Assembly: GCF_002865645.1 (NCBI RefSeq)
Contig: NW_020194627.1
Span: 806,001-870,000 of the forward strand
DNA from: Hyaloscypha bicolor E
Lineage: Eukaryota > Ascomycota > Leotiomycetes > Helotiales > Hyaloscyphaceae
Length of the DNA stretch: 64,000 bases
Reading direction: 5' to 3'
Shown: positions 22,791 through 35,300 of the stretch, one piece after another
Layout: each line of letters starts with the position of its first letter
Numbering within the stretch: position 1 is the first letter of the stretch
Notes under the pieces: generated by a model
What the model was told of the DNA's origin: nothing
What the model saw: the letters and a program-made list of their open reading frames with translations, nothing else
Database searches by the model: none
Made by a program: the position numbers and the translations under genes

Positions 22791-24606
22791 TTTTATTAAG
22801 AAGTTAAATTATATTAATATACTTATATTAATAACTCGTATATATAAAGCTTAAGAAATTATTAAGAATAATATAAAGAAAGCTTAAGAAATAATAATTA
22901 ATATTATAAGGAAATTAATTAATAAGTTTATAATTTTATATATTTATTAATTAAGAACTTAAAAAGTAACTGCTTAAATTAAAAATTAATTAATTAATAA
23001 AAAGAACCCTTTAAAATCTTAAAAAATATTAAGAATTTATATAAGTTAAAACTCTTAAAAGAATTTAAGATCTATTTTATATTTGCCTTAAATATCTTAA
23101 TTAAAGACTTTAATAATTCTTTACTTAATTAAGAAAAGCTTAAATTAAATATAGAAGTTATTTTTAATTAAAAAGAATATATAATAAAAGAAGTTCTTAT
23201 AATTAAAATTAATTATAAGACCTTATAATATAAAGTAAATTAAATTAAATATAATTTAAATCTTATTTAATACTTAGCCTTTAATCTTATAAGTTCTCTT
23301 TATAAATTATAAGATCTTTATATAACTTATTTTAATAAAGTTAACTTACCTTATAAATTTAATAAATAAATATAAGTATAAGAAAATAAAATTAATAACT
23401 TAAGTTATTTAAAAGATAATTACGTTATAATAAAACTTAAGAGAAAAGTTAAAAATATAAAATTATAAGAACTAAGAATAAAAAGGTTAAAGTAAAAAGT
23501 AAAAAAGTTAAATTTATTTAATTAAAGATTAAAACCTTATTAAAATATATTTAATATTATTTAAATTATATTTATATTTAACTTTATTTATAAAGGCTCT
23601 TTATTATTCTTATTATTAATATTATAAGAGTTTAAGATTACTTTATTTATAATATTATTAATTAATTCTATTTTTTTTCTTTTTCTTTTCCTTTTCTCTT
23701 TCTTAAAATAAGCCTCTTTTCTTTAAAATTAATAATAGGCTTCTTAATATTATTAAAGCAAGTATAGTAAGAAATAAGAACTAAAGAATTAATAATATTA
23801 ATAAGGTTATTAAGTAAATAATAAATATAATTAAAACTTACTTTAAATTAATAATTAATATTTTAAGACTATTAAAGAGTATTTAAAACTAGTTCTTACC
23901 TTAAATTATAAAGTATAAAGTTCCTTTAATATTATAAAATTAGCTTCTTTAATAGTCTTTAAAGCTTTAGTAATAATAATCTTATAATATTAATTAAAGT
24001 AATTATAATTATAATAATATTTTTAAGTTATTATATATTATTATAATAAAACTACTTTTTATTATAAAACTATAAAATTTATTTTAAGTTAAATAAAATA
24101 TAAAAGTAATTCGAAATTAATTTAAAAATGTATTAAAAACTGTACTTTATTTTAATTAATATAAGATTTTTAAAAAGACAAGTATATTTTAGTTATATAA
24201 TTAAAAGCCGAATATAATAAAAGTAACTTTAATAATAAGCCTTAAATAAAGTATTAATAAAAAGTAAAAGAACTATTATTAATAGTATTAATAAATAATA
24301 TACTTAAGGAATTAATATTATTAATATATTATATTAAAAGTAAGACTTATATTATATAAACGTTTTAAAGTTATTTTTAAAAGAAAGAAAAGATTAAAAA
24401 TAATATAAGAAGTTATTATTATATATTTTAATTTCTTATTATTATTATTTAATATATATAATAAATAATAAATAACTAAATAACTAAATATTATAACTTA
24501 TATTATAACTATTTAATTATAACTTTTTTTAAGTCTTTAATATACTAATAAATTAATATTATTTATATTTAATTTAAAGATAAACTAATATTTTAAAAGA
24601 AAGAGA

Positions 24607-24855
24607 TATTATAAGATATTTACTTACTTAATTTAATATAACTTAATTTTAAGGTCTAACTTAATTCAAACTTATAATCTTATAATTAAGGAAATATAAG
24701 TCTTTATAATAATTCTCTCTTCTTTTCTTCTTTTTTTCTTTTCTTTTTTTATCTTTAAATTCTTCTTAATATTAAACTTATATAATTATTTTAATTAATC
24801 TTTAAAAGTATTTCTTTATATCTTTTCTTTACTTATAAGCTTATATATTATTATA
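24607..24855 (+). repeat. 3' LTR of gypsy element
   Basis: 249 bp matching the 5' LTR with a few short insertions in the pyrimidine tract. It starts TATTATAAGATATTT and has lost the CG seen in the left copy. Confidence 0.75.
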
Positions 24856-27800
24856 ATTAAGGTCTAATTTAATAAATTTATAAATATTATAATAATTGAC
24901 TTAAAGGCCTTATATAAGCTTATTTCTTATTTATATAAATCTTTAAGAAATAACTTATACTTATTAACTTTAATAATTAAGAGAATAAAAGTTAAATATA
25001 TTAAAATACTATTAGTTATTAGCTCTTTAAAGAATACAATAATTTAGAACTATAAAGCTAATTTTATAAAGGTAATTATTAATTCAATTAATAAATTAAA
25101 CTATTATTTAAGTTCTTTAATAACTTTAATATTATATATATAAATAGCTTTATTAAAACTATTAAGAAATATAACTTATATAATAATATTAATACTTTAA
25201 AGGAAGGTCTCGAAAAAGATAATAATTATAATTAATTTTAATATATTTTTATATAAGTTATAATATTTATATATATATTAAAGCGCTTATCTTTATATTA
25301 AAGCCTTAAATTAAAATATAAGATATAATATTAATATTCTTAATAATAATACTATTAAGGAAATAACTTATAAAAATAATTAGTTTCTTTACTTTTATAT
25401 AATTAATATATTCTTAAGAAAAGAAAAGAGATTATTTAAAGATTATTTATAATAATAATATATTTATCTAAAAGATTATATAAGAGCGGCTTTATAAAAG
25501 TAAAGGTTTTACTTATATTAAAATATATAAAAGAATATAAAAATACTTTAATATTATATTTAAATATTATAATATATATATCTTTAAAATATAAGTAAGT
25601 TAAAAGTAAATCGCGAATTTAAAGTATATTATCTTAAGTTTAAATTAAATAAGAATTACTCTTAAAATTATAAATGAAAATAATACTATTATTATTAATT
25701 AAAAAGCTTAAGAAATATTAATTTAATAATCGAGAATAATAAATTTCTTTATTTACTTAATTATTAAATTACTTTTAACTTTTAAATTAAGATATATTTA
25801 ATAGAGGCTTAATATATTAAGCTTAAGTTAAGGTTATTAATAAAGTATTAAACGGGGTTATTAAACTTATTAGGGCCTTTAATTATTCTTTATTAAATAT
25901 ATTTTTATTTTTAATTAATATTAAGTTATTAAGAAAGTTATATTAAACTTTATTTTTCTTAAAAGCTTATAATTAATAATTAAAATTACTTATTTATTAC
26001 TTAAACTTTTATAAAATATAAATATATTTCTCTTTATTTTTATTTTTAAACTTGTATATATTAATGTAATTTATTAAAATAAATTAATATTCGATACTTA
26101 ATAAAGAAATTAATTCTTTTAAAATAATAACTTTAATTTTTAACTTAGCCTTATATATTATATATTATTTAAAAAAGCAAGTAATATTAATAAACTACTT
26201 AAATATAAATAAATCTTATATTTTTAATTTTTTTTGAAATACTTTATTAATATTAATAAGTTTTATAAATTACTTCTTTAAATTTATTATATCTTCTTTA
26301 TATATTATACTTATTTAATTAAATAGTTATAATTCCTTAAGTTCTTATTTCGCTTTAAATAATTCTTTAAAAGAAGTATTAAAAAAGATTACCTTAATTA
26401 TTTAGTTTATAAAAACATTAAATATATTATTAGCCTTATTATACCTTAATAATATATTAATATATATAAGCTTATTTAAATTATATAATATAAATATAAT
26501 AAAATAATTAAATTAAAAAAAAACTATTAATTATTATTATATATTTAAAGAATAATAAACTCTTATTATATATATATATATTATATAAATTAATTATACT
26601 TTAAAATAATATTATAAAATAATTATTAATAATAAGTTATTTTACGACTTATTTTAATTTATAAAATAAGTAAAAATATATAAAGTTAAAATTATAATTA
26701 AATAAAACTATTTTAATAATTAAGTAAACTTAAAAAAAGAGATTTATAAGTTAAAAAACTTTTCTTTTATTTCTTTATTATATTTATATCTTAATTCTAT
26801 TACTTTTAAGTTTATAAATAAAAATAATACTTTTTATAAAATTAAAAATAAATTAAATATAATATATTTCTTTAACTTACTCGATATTTACCTCTAATAA
26901 ATTAAATAATAAATAAATTAATTTTAATTTCTCGCTTATATTAATTAATAATAATAATTATACTTAATATAATTATTTTATATATTACTTTAAAGTAACT
27001 ATTAGTATTTCGAAAGGTTATAACTTATTTTTAAAAGATAACCTCAGGAGTATAATTACTTCCTTTACTTAATTAATTAAAGGAATTTCTAATAATTATA
27101 TATCTTTTTATACTTTTATAATAAAGTAAAAGTCTTAATAAAAGTTAAGTATATTAAAAGAAAACTACTTATTATAAAAGATATATTATTTCTTATCTTT
27201 TTTATTATTTTTACTTTTCTTAATAAATAATATATTACTTTTTATAATATTAAGACTTAAGTTAAAGGATATTAATTTATAATTCGTATTAAGGCCCTAC
27301 TTTACTTAATACTTAAGCGGTTTATATTAAGGGCTAAAGTTTATAAAGCTTTAAAAGTAATCGAGTTATTTTATTATAAGTTTCTCTTAACTTAAATATA
27401 TATTACTTTATTAAAGTATTTATATTATAACTTACTTTAATATTATTAAAAAATAGAATTAGTTTATAACTTCTTATTATAATACTTAAGATAATAAAAA
27501 GGCTTATTTATATAAATTATATTTAATTAATTACTTTAATATATTTTATAATTATTTCGAGTTACTTATAAAACCTTTCGAATATATTATAAATAAGTTA
27601 TAATAAGCTTTTAATATACTTTAAATATCCCTTAATTACTTTATAATTTATACTTTAAATATTTAATTATAATATATATTTTAATAAGCGTTTCTTAATT
27701 AACTTAAACTTAAATTAAATAAGGCTTTTTATATTTAAAACCGCTTATTAAACTTAAATAATATAGCACTTAATATTATTATTATAATAGTTATATTAAT

Positions 27801-30000
27801 TAATTAATAAGCTATTTAATTTGAGAGTCTTTAAATATAATAACTTATACTTTATTAAAGATATAAGTTTAATAACATTTAAGGATTTTATATTAATATC
27901 TTTAAATTAATTTATAAAGCCTTATTAATAAATTCCTTATATTTTTATTTTATTAATAACGTTATTAAGTTAATTATAATAAGCTTAAATTCTTGATTTA
28001 AAGTTTATTAAGAGACGTAAAATATAATATATTATATATATAAGAAAGGCGAAACTTAATATAAAATAAGGTTATATAAACTTAAGGCTATAAAGATTTA
28101 ATAGATTTATTGTTTTTAATTAAAATAATACTTTTATACTTTAATTAAATTAATAATTATAATAAGCTTTAAATTCTTGATTTAAAGTTTATTAAGAGAC
28201 GTAAAATATAATATATTATATATATAAGAAAGGCGAAACTTAATATAAAATAAAGGTTATATAAACTTAAGGCTATAAAGATTTAATAGAGTTTATTGTT
28301 TTTAATTAAAATAATACTTTTATACTTTAATTAAATTAATAATTATAATAAGCTTTAATTACTTTATATAATATATAATTATAATTGCCTTAATTATTAT
28401 TATTAGAGTTATATTAGTTATAATTAATATAATAAAGAGTTAAGTTAATAGCCTCAAGTAATTTATTAAAGATTTTAAGAATATAAAAAAGTTATTATAT
28501 TTAAGTATACAAGTTTTAATTTAATAATTAATTAGATTTTTAAGAGCTAAAAGAAGTATATAGTAAATATATAAGAGAACTTTAAAGATTAAAAGGAATT
28601 AATAATATTATTTCTTAATTTATTATAATTTAAAGCCTTTATAATAAAGTTAATAAGTCTTTATTCTTTTCTAAAGATATTAACTTAACTTAATAAATTT
28701 AAAGGGCTTTAAGTTATAACTCTCTTAAATTAACCTTTATTTAAATTATTATAATTTAAGTATATAGAACGACTATTAAGTTAATGTCTTTAAATAAATA
28801 ATTTTTTAAGTTTATTAAAATATTAAGATCTCAAATAAAGAAATAACTCTTTAATATAAGAATAATATTATTAAGGTATATAATACTTAATATAAATGAG
28901 TTATTTAAAATTATCTTATAAAGAACTAAAAGAAGTTAATAAATTTAAGTATACTTATATAAATAATTATAAAGTATTATAAATTAATAAGAAAACTATT
29001 TAAAAAGTATATTTTTATAAAGATATAATATAAAAGAAATATTACTTTAATATAAGAATTTATTAGACTTAAAGTTAATTTAATAATTACTTTAAATAGC
29101 CTTAAGTTATAATAATTACTATTTATATAAGTTATTATAAAGTAATATTACTTTTTAATATAATAAAACTAATAAAGAAAGGGATTATTTAAGGTAAAAG
29201 TATATATCTTAAAATTAATTATTATAATACCTTAATTAAATATATCTTTATTTATTCTTATTACTTATTAAGTAGTCCTCGAAAATAATCGACTAATATA
29301 TGCTTCTTATAAAGGATTAATACTCTTCTTTAAGCCCTTATTTAAAGAAGAGCATCTTATATAAGGTAATTGCTTTATTAAACTATTAATAAACTTATTA
29401 AAAAATTCAAATCCTAATATATTTTTATTATAAGATTATATTTACCTTATATATAAAATAATTAAATATAATGCTTTTTTAATAAATATCTTATAATTTA
29501 AAAAGCTAAAGACAAGTTATATAATATATTTAAAGTCTAATATTAGATTTAATTATATACTCGAGGTTTAACTATTAACTTTTATAATAAAGGTATTAAA
29601 GACAAGCTTAAAGACTTAAATTCTTTTTATTAATATATTTCTTATTAAAATCGAAACGGAGATATTATTTAAAGGTATTTTATTTAAAGGCAATAAAGTA
29701 TTATTTCTTTCTTTAAAACATAATAAGAAAGACTTAAAGAATATTATAATAAAGAATAATTTAAGGGACTTATATACTTTTATTACTTTATATTATTTCA
29801 AATAAGAAATAAGAGAGAAATATTAGATTTTATTTTAAAGTTAAGGCGAGGTTATATTAAAATCTTATAAAGAAGTTCTAAAAGACTATTTTCTAAAAAT
29901 CTATTTATTATAAGTAAGCCTCTTTCTTATTATTTAAATAGAGTTAATAGATTATTAATTTAGGATTAAAGGTCTTAAAGATTAATATAATGCTATCTGG
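24856..30000. repeat. AT-rich RIP-degraded repeat remnants
   Basis: More than 5 kb of nearly pure A/T with no usable ORF. Short plus-strand stretches without stops from about 29300 to 29900 suggest a worn transposon protein, but I cannot name the family. A tandem duplication at 27972-28355 is listed separately. Composition returns to normal near 30000. Confidence 0.5.
27972..28355. repeat. 184-bp tandem duplication
   Basis: Two adjacent copies of a 184-bp unit containing AAATTCTTGATTTAAAG…GAGACGTAAAATATAA. They are followed by the start of a third (AATTATAATAAGCTTTAA). The copies differ only by about three one-base insertions (CTTA/CTTTA, AAGG/AAAGG, AGATTT/AGAGTTT) and by no visible C-to-T change. 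The duplication therefore looks younger than RIP, or may be an assembly or long-read artefact. Confidence 0.85.
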
Positions 30001-30869
30001 TACTTTCTAATTACATTTTCTAGAGATTAAGGATAGTTCTTAATTAAATGTAACGTCTACAGAAATTTCATATGGAAATGTTTTGATTTTTGATTTTTAT
30101 TATATAGCGCGATGCTCCGGAGAAAATTCTCTTGGCGGAGGCTTCTCCTTGGAATCCTTATAGACAGCCGAAATTTGGCTTCAAGATATGCTTCTCTCGT
30201 TTGAACTAATCGAAAATCTTAGAGGCATTCCTTAATTCTTGCGATAAAGGCTCTAAATCTGCTTGCACTTTGCCGCCTATCTATCCCACCCATATATCCG
30301 TTGCTACTAATCGAGAGATCGTGAATCTGTAATTCCTACTCCTTAGCCGTGCCTATTTCAGATCTAGAATAGATTATTATCTGTCTATCCCTATATTAAC
30401 TAGCTCGGACGAAGGGAACGCGAATAGGTCGTGTAATAATGTTCGAAAGAGGGGTGGTTAAGACTTCGGATACCCAATTTCCTACTGCCACGTACGCAGA
30501 GATCGGCCCTTCTCATTACAGGTCAGCCTTCGAGTCTAGGCACGCTACTAGGTCAGGGGATCTCACCGAGACACTGCCGCCGCGCAGCTAGGCAATAGTC
30601 GGCCACGTCGCCGTGCGATATGTTCTTAATTAGCCATAGTCGTAACGCACAGAGCCAGCTATTATAGTACGCCGATAAGCACTATGGTTAAGGTTCGTAA
30701 TAGTACGCGGCAAGTAGGAGGGCGGTATGAGATCAAGCTTATAGCTCGTATCTCAGCTAATATAATGTAATCCTAATAGCGGGTTACTATCGTAGATATT
30801 AATAAGCATTAAAGATAGAATGGGAGAGGGAATTGAGAATTCTGGCTTTATTGCGTATTGCTAAGATCC
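30001..30869. other. GC-normal, un-RIPed island without a recognisable gene
   Basis: Base composition is ordinary and CG dinucleotides are frequent, in sharp contrast to both flanks. One frame is open for about 65 codons (about 30394-30590, plus strand) but has no start signal or recognisable motif. It is probably a relic of unique DNA between transposons, possibly a gene fragment. Confidence 0.45.
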
Positions 30870-30872
30870 TTA

Positions 30873-31134
30873 CGAGCCTACCGACAGAAGTCCGTGTTTT
30901 TAGGGCATTTCGCTAAGAAACGAACCCCATTACAATTTTGGACACTTTTGTTTTATATTTAGAATTAGGTTTGAAGGCTCTCTAAACTCAACCCGGCTTC
31001 TTTTATCGCGCGTGCTTGAATTCTATATAGTTTTAATTTATAGTTACTGAGAAAATGTGAAGTGAAGTGGGCGATTTGAGTTTTGCGACACCTGAAAACA
31101 TCGCTAAAAACACGGACTTCTGTCGGTAGGCTCG
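30873..31134. mobile_element. 262-bp MITE, PIF/Harbinger-like
   Basis: Terminal inverted repeats of about 32 bp begin CGAGCCTACCGACAGAAG and are perfect. They are flanked by a direct TTA on each side (30870-30872 and 31135-31137), the 3-bp target duplication typical of PIF/Harbinger. The interior has no coding capacity. No RIP damage is apparent; CG dinucleotides are kept in the arms. Being below the usual ~400-bp RIP length limit could explain that. Confidence 0.85.
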
Positions 31135-31137
31135 TTA

Positions 31138-32097
31138 GCTACGGCAAGGCCGACGGAGACGGCAGTGGTAGGTAGGGGCTAGGCGACGGGTGGTATTAGG
31201 GAAGGATAGAAGAGAAGGATAGTTAAAGAGGGGCAGTACGGGGTCTTTATAAATATCGAAAGCGGCAGCCAGTCCATATATATACCTTATCCTATTTAGG
31301 GGCCGCTAAACCTAGGAGGGGAAATACTATAACTGAAATTACTTTTAAAAATAATAACTTTATTAATTTATATAACTAATATTTTATAATATTATATATT
31401 CTTAGTAAATTAATACTAATTAATTTATATTTAAATTAGAAAAATCTTAGAAATTATTTATTTATATATATAAATTAGAAAATAGAAAATTATATTAAAT
31501 ATAATATTTAATAACTTTTAATAAAATTAATCTAGTTTATATTAAAAGAGAACTATTTATTAATTCTATAATTTAAAGTATTTAATAACTTAAAAAAGAA
31601 AATAACTAATTTTTATTAATTAATAAATAATTCGCTATTTAATTAATTATTTAGTTTATTTAATTCTATTATTTTTTAAGACTAATTTCTTTTAATAATT
31701 AAACTACTTTTTTAGTAATTAATTTTCTACTTATATATTACTTTAATTTACTAGAATTCTTTTTTTAAAAATATATATTTTTAAAGTTTTATAAGCTTTT
31801 TAGTTTCTATTTTAATTTTATTATTAAATTAAGCTTTTTTAAGCTTTAAAACTTTCTAGAAAACTTAATATTTTATTTTCTAAATTTCTTATTATAAATA
31901 AAATATTTATAAATCTATTATAAATTATTTTACTTTTGAATTTCTTTTATTATAAATAGATATTAAAAAGAGTTTAGTTCTAGAAATTTAAAATAATAAA
32001 CTAATAAAATAAATATAAGTAAATAAAGAAATTAAAAAAAGTATTAATTTAGAAAATTCTAATAAAAAGAATATTCTAGAAATTATATAAAAGAAAC
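31138..32097. repeat. boundary from GC-normal relic to AT-rich repeat
   Basis: GC-normal sequence with G-rich runs continues to about 31330. Composition then drops to the AT island. No gene is visible. The AT part is the target into which copia copy A inserted. Confidence 0.4.
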
Positions 32098-32383
32098 TAT
32101 TAGTTTACTAGTAATATATAGTACCGTTATATAGGCGTGGAAGTACTATTTGCATATAATTAGTAAAGTTATTATTATCCAGAAGTAAGGATTATAGTAT
32201 TATAGTATTAATATATGATTACTAAATTTGCTAAGCCTAAAGGGGTCTAGTCTACTAGTCGAGTTACTAATGGGATACGAGATTATATAACCATATCCCG
32301 TATCCCATATCCTATTACCCATATCCCGTATCCCGTATCCCGTAACTATATATATGACTCCTAAAGAAATAGCTATACTAATA
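32098..32383 (-). repeat. LTR of copia copy A
   Basis: 286 bp from TATTAG to CTAATA (ancestral TGTTAG…CTAACA), matching both LTRs of copy B. It contains a short array of ATCCCGT/ATATCCCGT words at about 32283-32345 that is blurred in the RIPed copies. Confidence 0.75.
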
Positions 32384-35300
32384 CTAGAAACTCTCTAAAA
32401 ACGCAAAAAAACAGTATCTTTCTCTAATTATATGCAAATTCCCTAATCTGGCCTAGTACCAGATTCCCAAATACTTTATATATCTATATCGCTTCTGAGG
32501 GTTTTAGTTACATACTAAAGGCTATGGCCTTTTATATGTAACCTCTATTTCTATAATATTCTCCTATTTCATATATTTATTTTCCGTTCTATTTATACTT
32601 GACCTATTCCTCTATATCTAATTATATAGTATTTGTATTAATTAGGTACTTAAGGATATTCATTAGCTTTAATTTCGTTATGGAATTAGCAGGATTCAAT
32701 TCTCCCTTAATTCATTTAACTTCTGCGATTTCTCATTATTTATATACCTAGTAAAGGTATATTATATTAATTATTAGACGCTTTTCTCAAGTAGTTCCTA
32801 ATTTAACGAGGCATTCGTATAATGATTTTGAATCCGTATAGACTACTAGTAGTAGTTCTATTTCTAGTATTCTATTAATTATAGATTTGACTAAAGCGCC
32901 TATATTAAAACCGTAAGCTATACTATAAAGTTCCGAAGCTAGAATACTTCTAGTAACTCTCTTGTATTTGGTAGAGAACTAGTAGATAATATTAGTATAT
33001 CTAGTTCCGTCTACTAGAACTAGAATATATCCGATTTAGGAAGAGAGATCTCTATTATTTATAAATAAAGTATTCGTAAAAATAATTAAATATAAGAACT
33101 TCTTTACTAGCTTTACGAATCTTAGTTCTCTGGCAGTATTCTCAATTTGCTATTAAATATGCTTATTAAGTGCCTTTATATTAGTTTCCGAGAGTTTAAT
33201 AGCTTAAGCGGTAATTAATAGGTTATATAAAGCTTCTGGTTAATAGACTAATATAATATATACTTCTCTAGTATACTAGGTAATATATTAGTCCTTAATA
33301 AAGAGATCTTAATAAATAGTACTCCTATTACTTATAGTAATAGTATTTTTTATAGAAATAGTTCAGAGGTTTTTATACTAGTATTCCTATATAAGAGTAA
33401 TTCTAGTAGTATTTATATAGATAATACCTCCGTTAAACTTAAGATTATAGTTAATAGTAAGGTATTTATACTCTTTAGCCAAGAACTTAGTTTCCTGGAG
33501 CTTTAGTTACTTTATCTTTACAAAATTATTAGTTCTAATAAATAGAATATTATTAGTTTAAAAGCTAATAATTCCAAAGAATTACTTGCTATAGAGAAGG
33601 CAAGGGTTATAAGTTAACTATTTCATAGAAAGCTTATTAATATAATAGGAATAGTAAGTCTTAAACTAGTAGTTCCTAGCTTCCGGTATACTATATAGTA
33701 GTTTTATGACTTTTAGAACCGAATTATTATTCAGATTTAGCTCTCTAGTAAGCTCGTAAGATAGGTTAATATAAAAATTATAGTTAAGTAAGGTTATTAA
33801 TTAGATATAAGCTTGCGAGATATTATATAAATATAGTTCCGTAATATTTATTATTATAGTAATAATACTAAGAATAATTCTCTAGCTAATATATTAAATA
33901 ATAAATAATTATATTAATACTATATATTTCTTATTATTATTATAAGCTTGAATAACTAGTCTCGATTTCTTAAACTCTCTTTTTATATCCTTATTCTTAA
34001 TCTTATTAATGAACTAGAAGTTAAAGATATATATCTTATTTAGTACCTGAGATCTAGGAATAATCTTAAATATACCCTTTTCTAGAAGGCTAGTAACTTT
34101 AACTTAATAGGAGTTCTTATATAGATTATTATCTTATAGAAATACTATAAAATCCGGGTTCTTATAAGGATATCCTCTATTATACTTTAGTAAAATAGCA
34201 GGAATAGTAAAAGGAATTATATCTATATTACCTTTAGTATTACTATAGAGTTCGGGAATAGGTTTAAGTTCAGGGCCATTAGTAATAACCTTAATATCCC
34301 CTATATAAAAGGGCTTTACAGAGGTTAAGCGGAAGGTAGTATTACTATATAATAGAGCTAGTATATAGTTCTCCCTATTAATGGCTACTAGCTTATATAG
34401 TTTATTCTAATTACTAGATTAACCGGTATTTTCTTTATATTATATAAGAATATCCGAATTTAAGAGAAGTTTATAGATATTAATAGTACTAGAACTATTT
34501 CGGGTATTTAGGGTATTCGTAATCTGGTATCTAGCTTAAAGCTTCTGAATTTTTACTATTATTTTCTTAAGTGCTGCTAATTACTATAATATAATTAGTA
34601 ATAAGGTATTATATTTAGTTATTTAAGATAAAGTATTATAAACTAAGAGAATTAGAATAATATTATTAGGTCTAGTAGAATTATTAATGGCCTTAAAAGC
34701 TATTTAAAGTATGGTATTCTTATTAATTCTATTAATTTTGGCTATAATAATAAGATAAGTATATTAAATCGGGCCATAATAGTATTCTATAATTCCGACG
34801 GAATTATAAGCTTTTATAGAAATGATTTTAATCTTGGTTTCTATAATATTCGCAAGCTAAGCGAACTTCTTACTAGTAAACTACTTTCCGGTATCTACTA
34901 TAATCTAATTAGAAGGGCCTAAATAGGTATTAATCCAATATTACTTTAGGGCATCCCAAGTATATAATATACTAATATTTTAAAGCTATTAGCTAGCTTA
35001 ATATCGAGTATCTTTATTAATAATATAAAGTATAGGCTTATTAGAAATATAGAAAATAATAATAATAATAGAATAATTAAAGCTAATATTATCTCTTAGA
35101 TTAAACTTGAATTATCCCGGTAATTATCCGAATTTCTGGTATTACTTATAATACTTTATAAGATATTTAAGGGCTTCTATATTAATATTATAGCCTGCTT
35201 ATTCTAGTACGTTTTAGAGCTTACTAATAAATAAATAACTAAAACAGTAATATAAATATTATAATTTGACTTCTATAAGAAAGTAGGAGTTATAAGTAAA

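Larger units (their letters stand above)
17561..24855 (+). mobile_element. Ty3/gypsy LTR retrotransposon, RIP-inactivated
   Basis: About 7.3 kb long, framed by two similar LTRs in direct orientation (17561-17783 and 24607-24855) that begin TATTAYRAGA (ancestrally TGTTACGAGA). Between them, plus-strand remnants occur in the gypsy order: gag/protease region, reverse transcriptase, RNase H, integrase, and a possible chromodomain-like tail near 23200-23400. Every domain has many stops. The flanking 5-mers (ATAAT and ATTAA) do not match, so I cannot show a target-site duplication. Confidence 0.82.

Noticed and set aside
30394..30590. Open frame of about 65 codons in the GC-normal relic.
   Set aside because: No start codon context, splice sites or family motif; kept only as a possible gene fragment.
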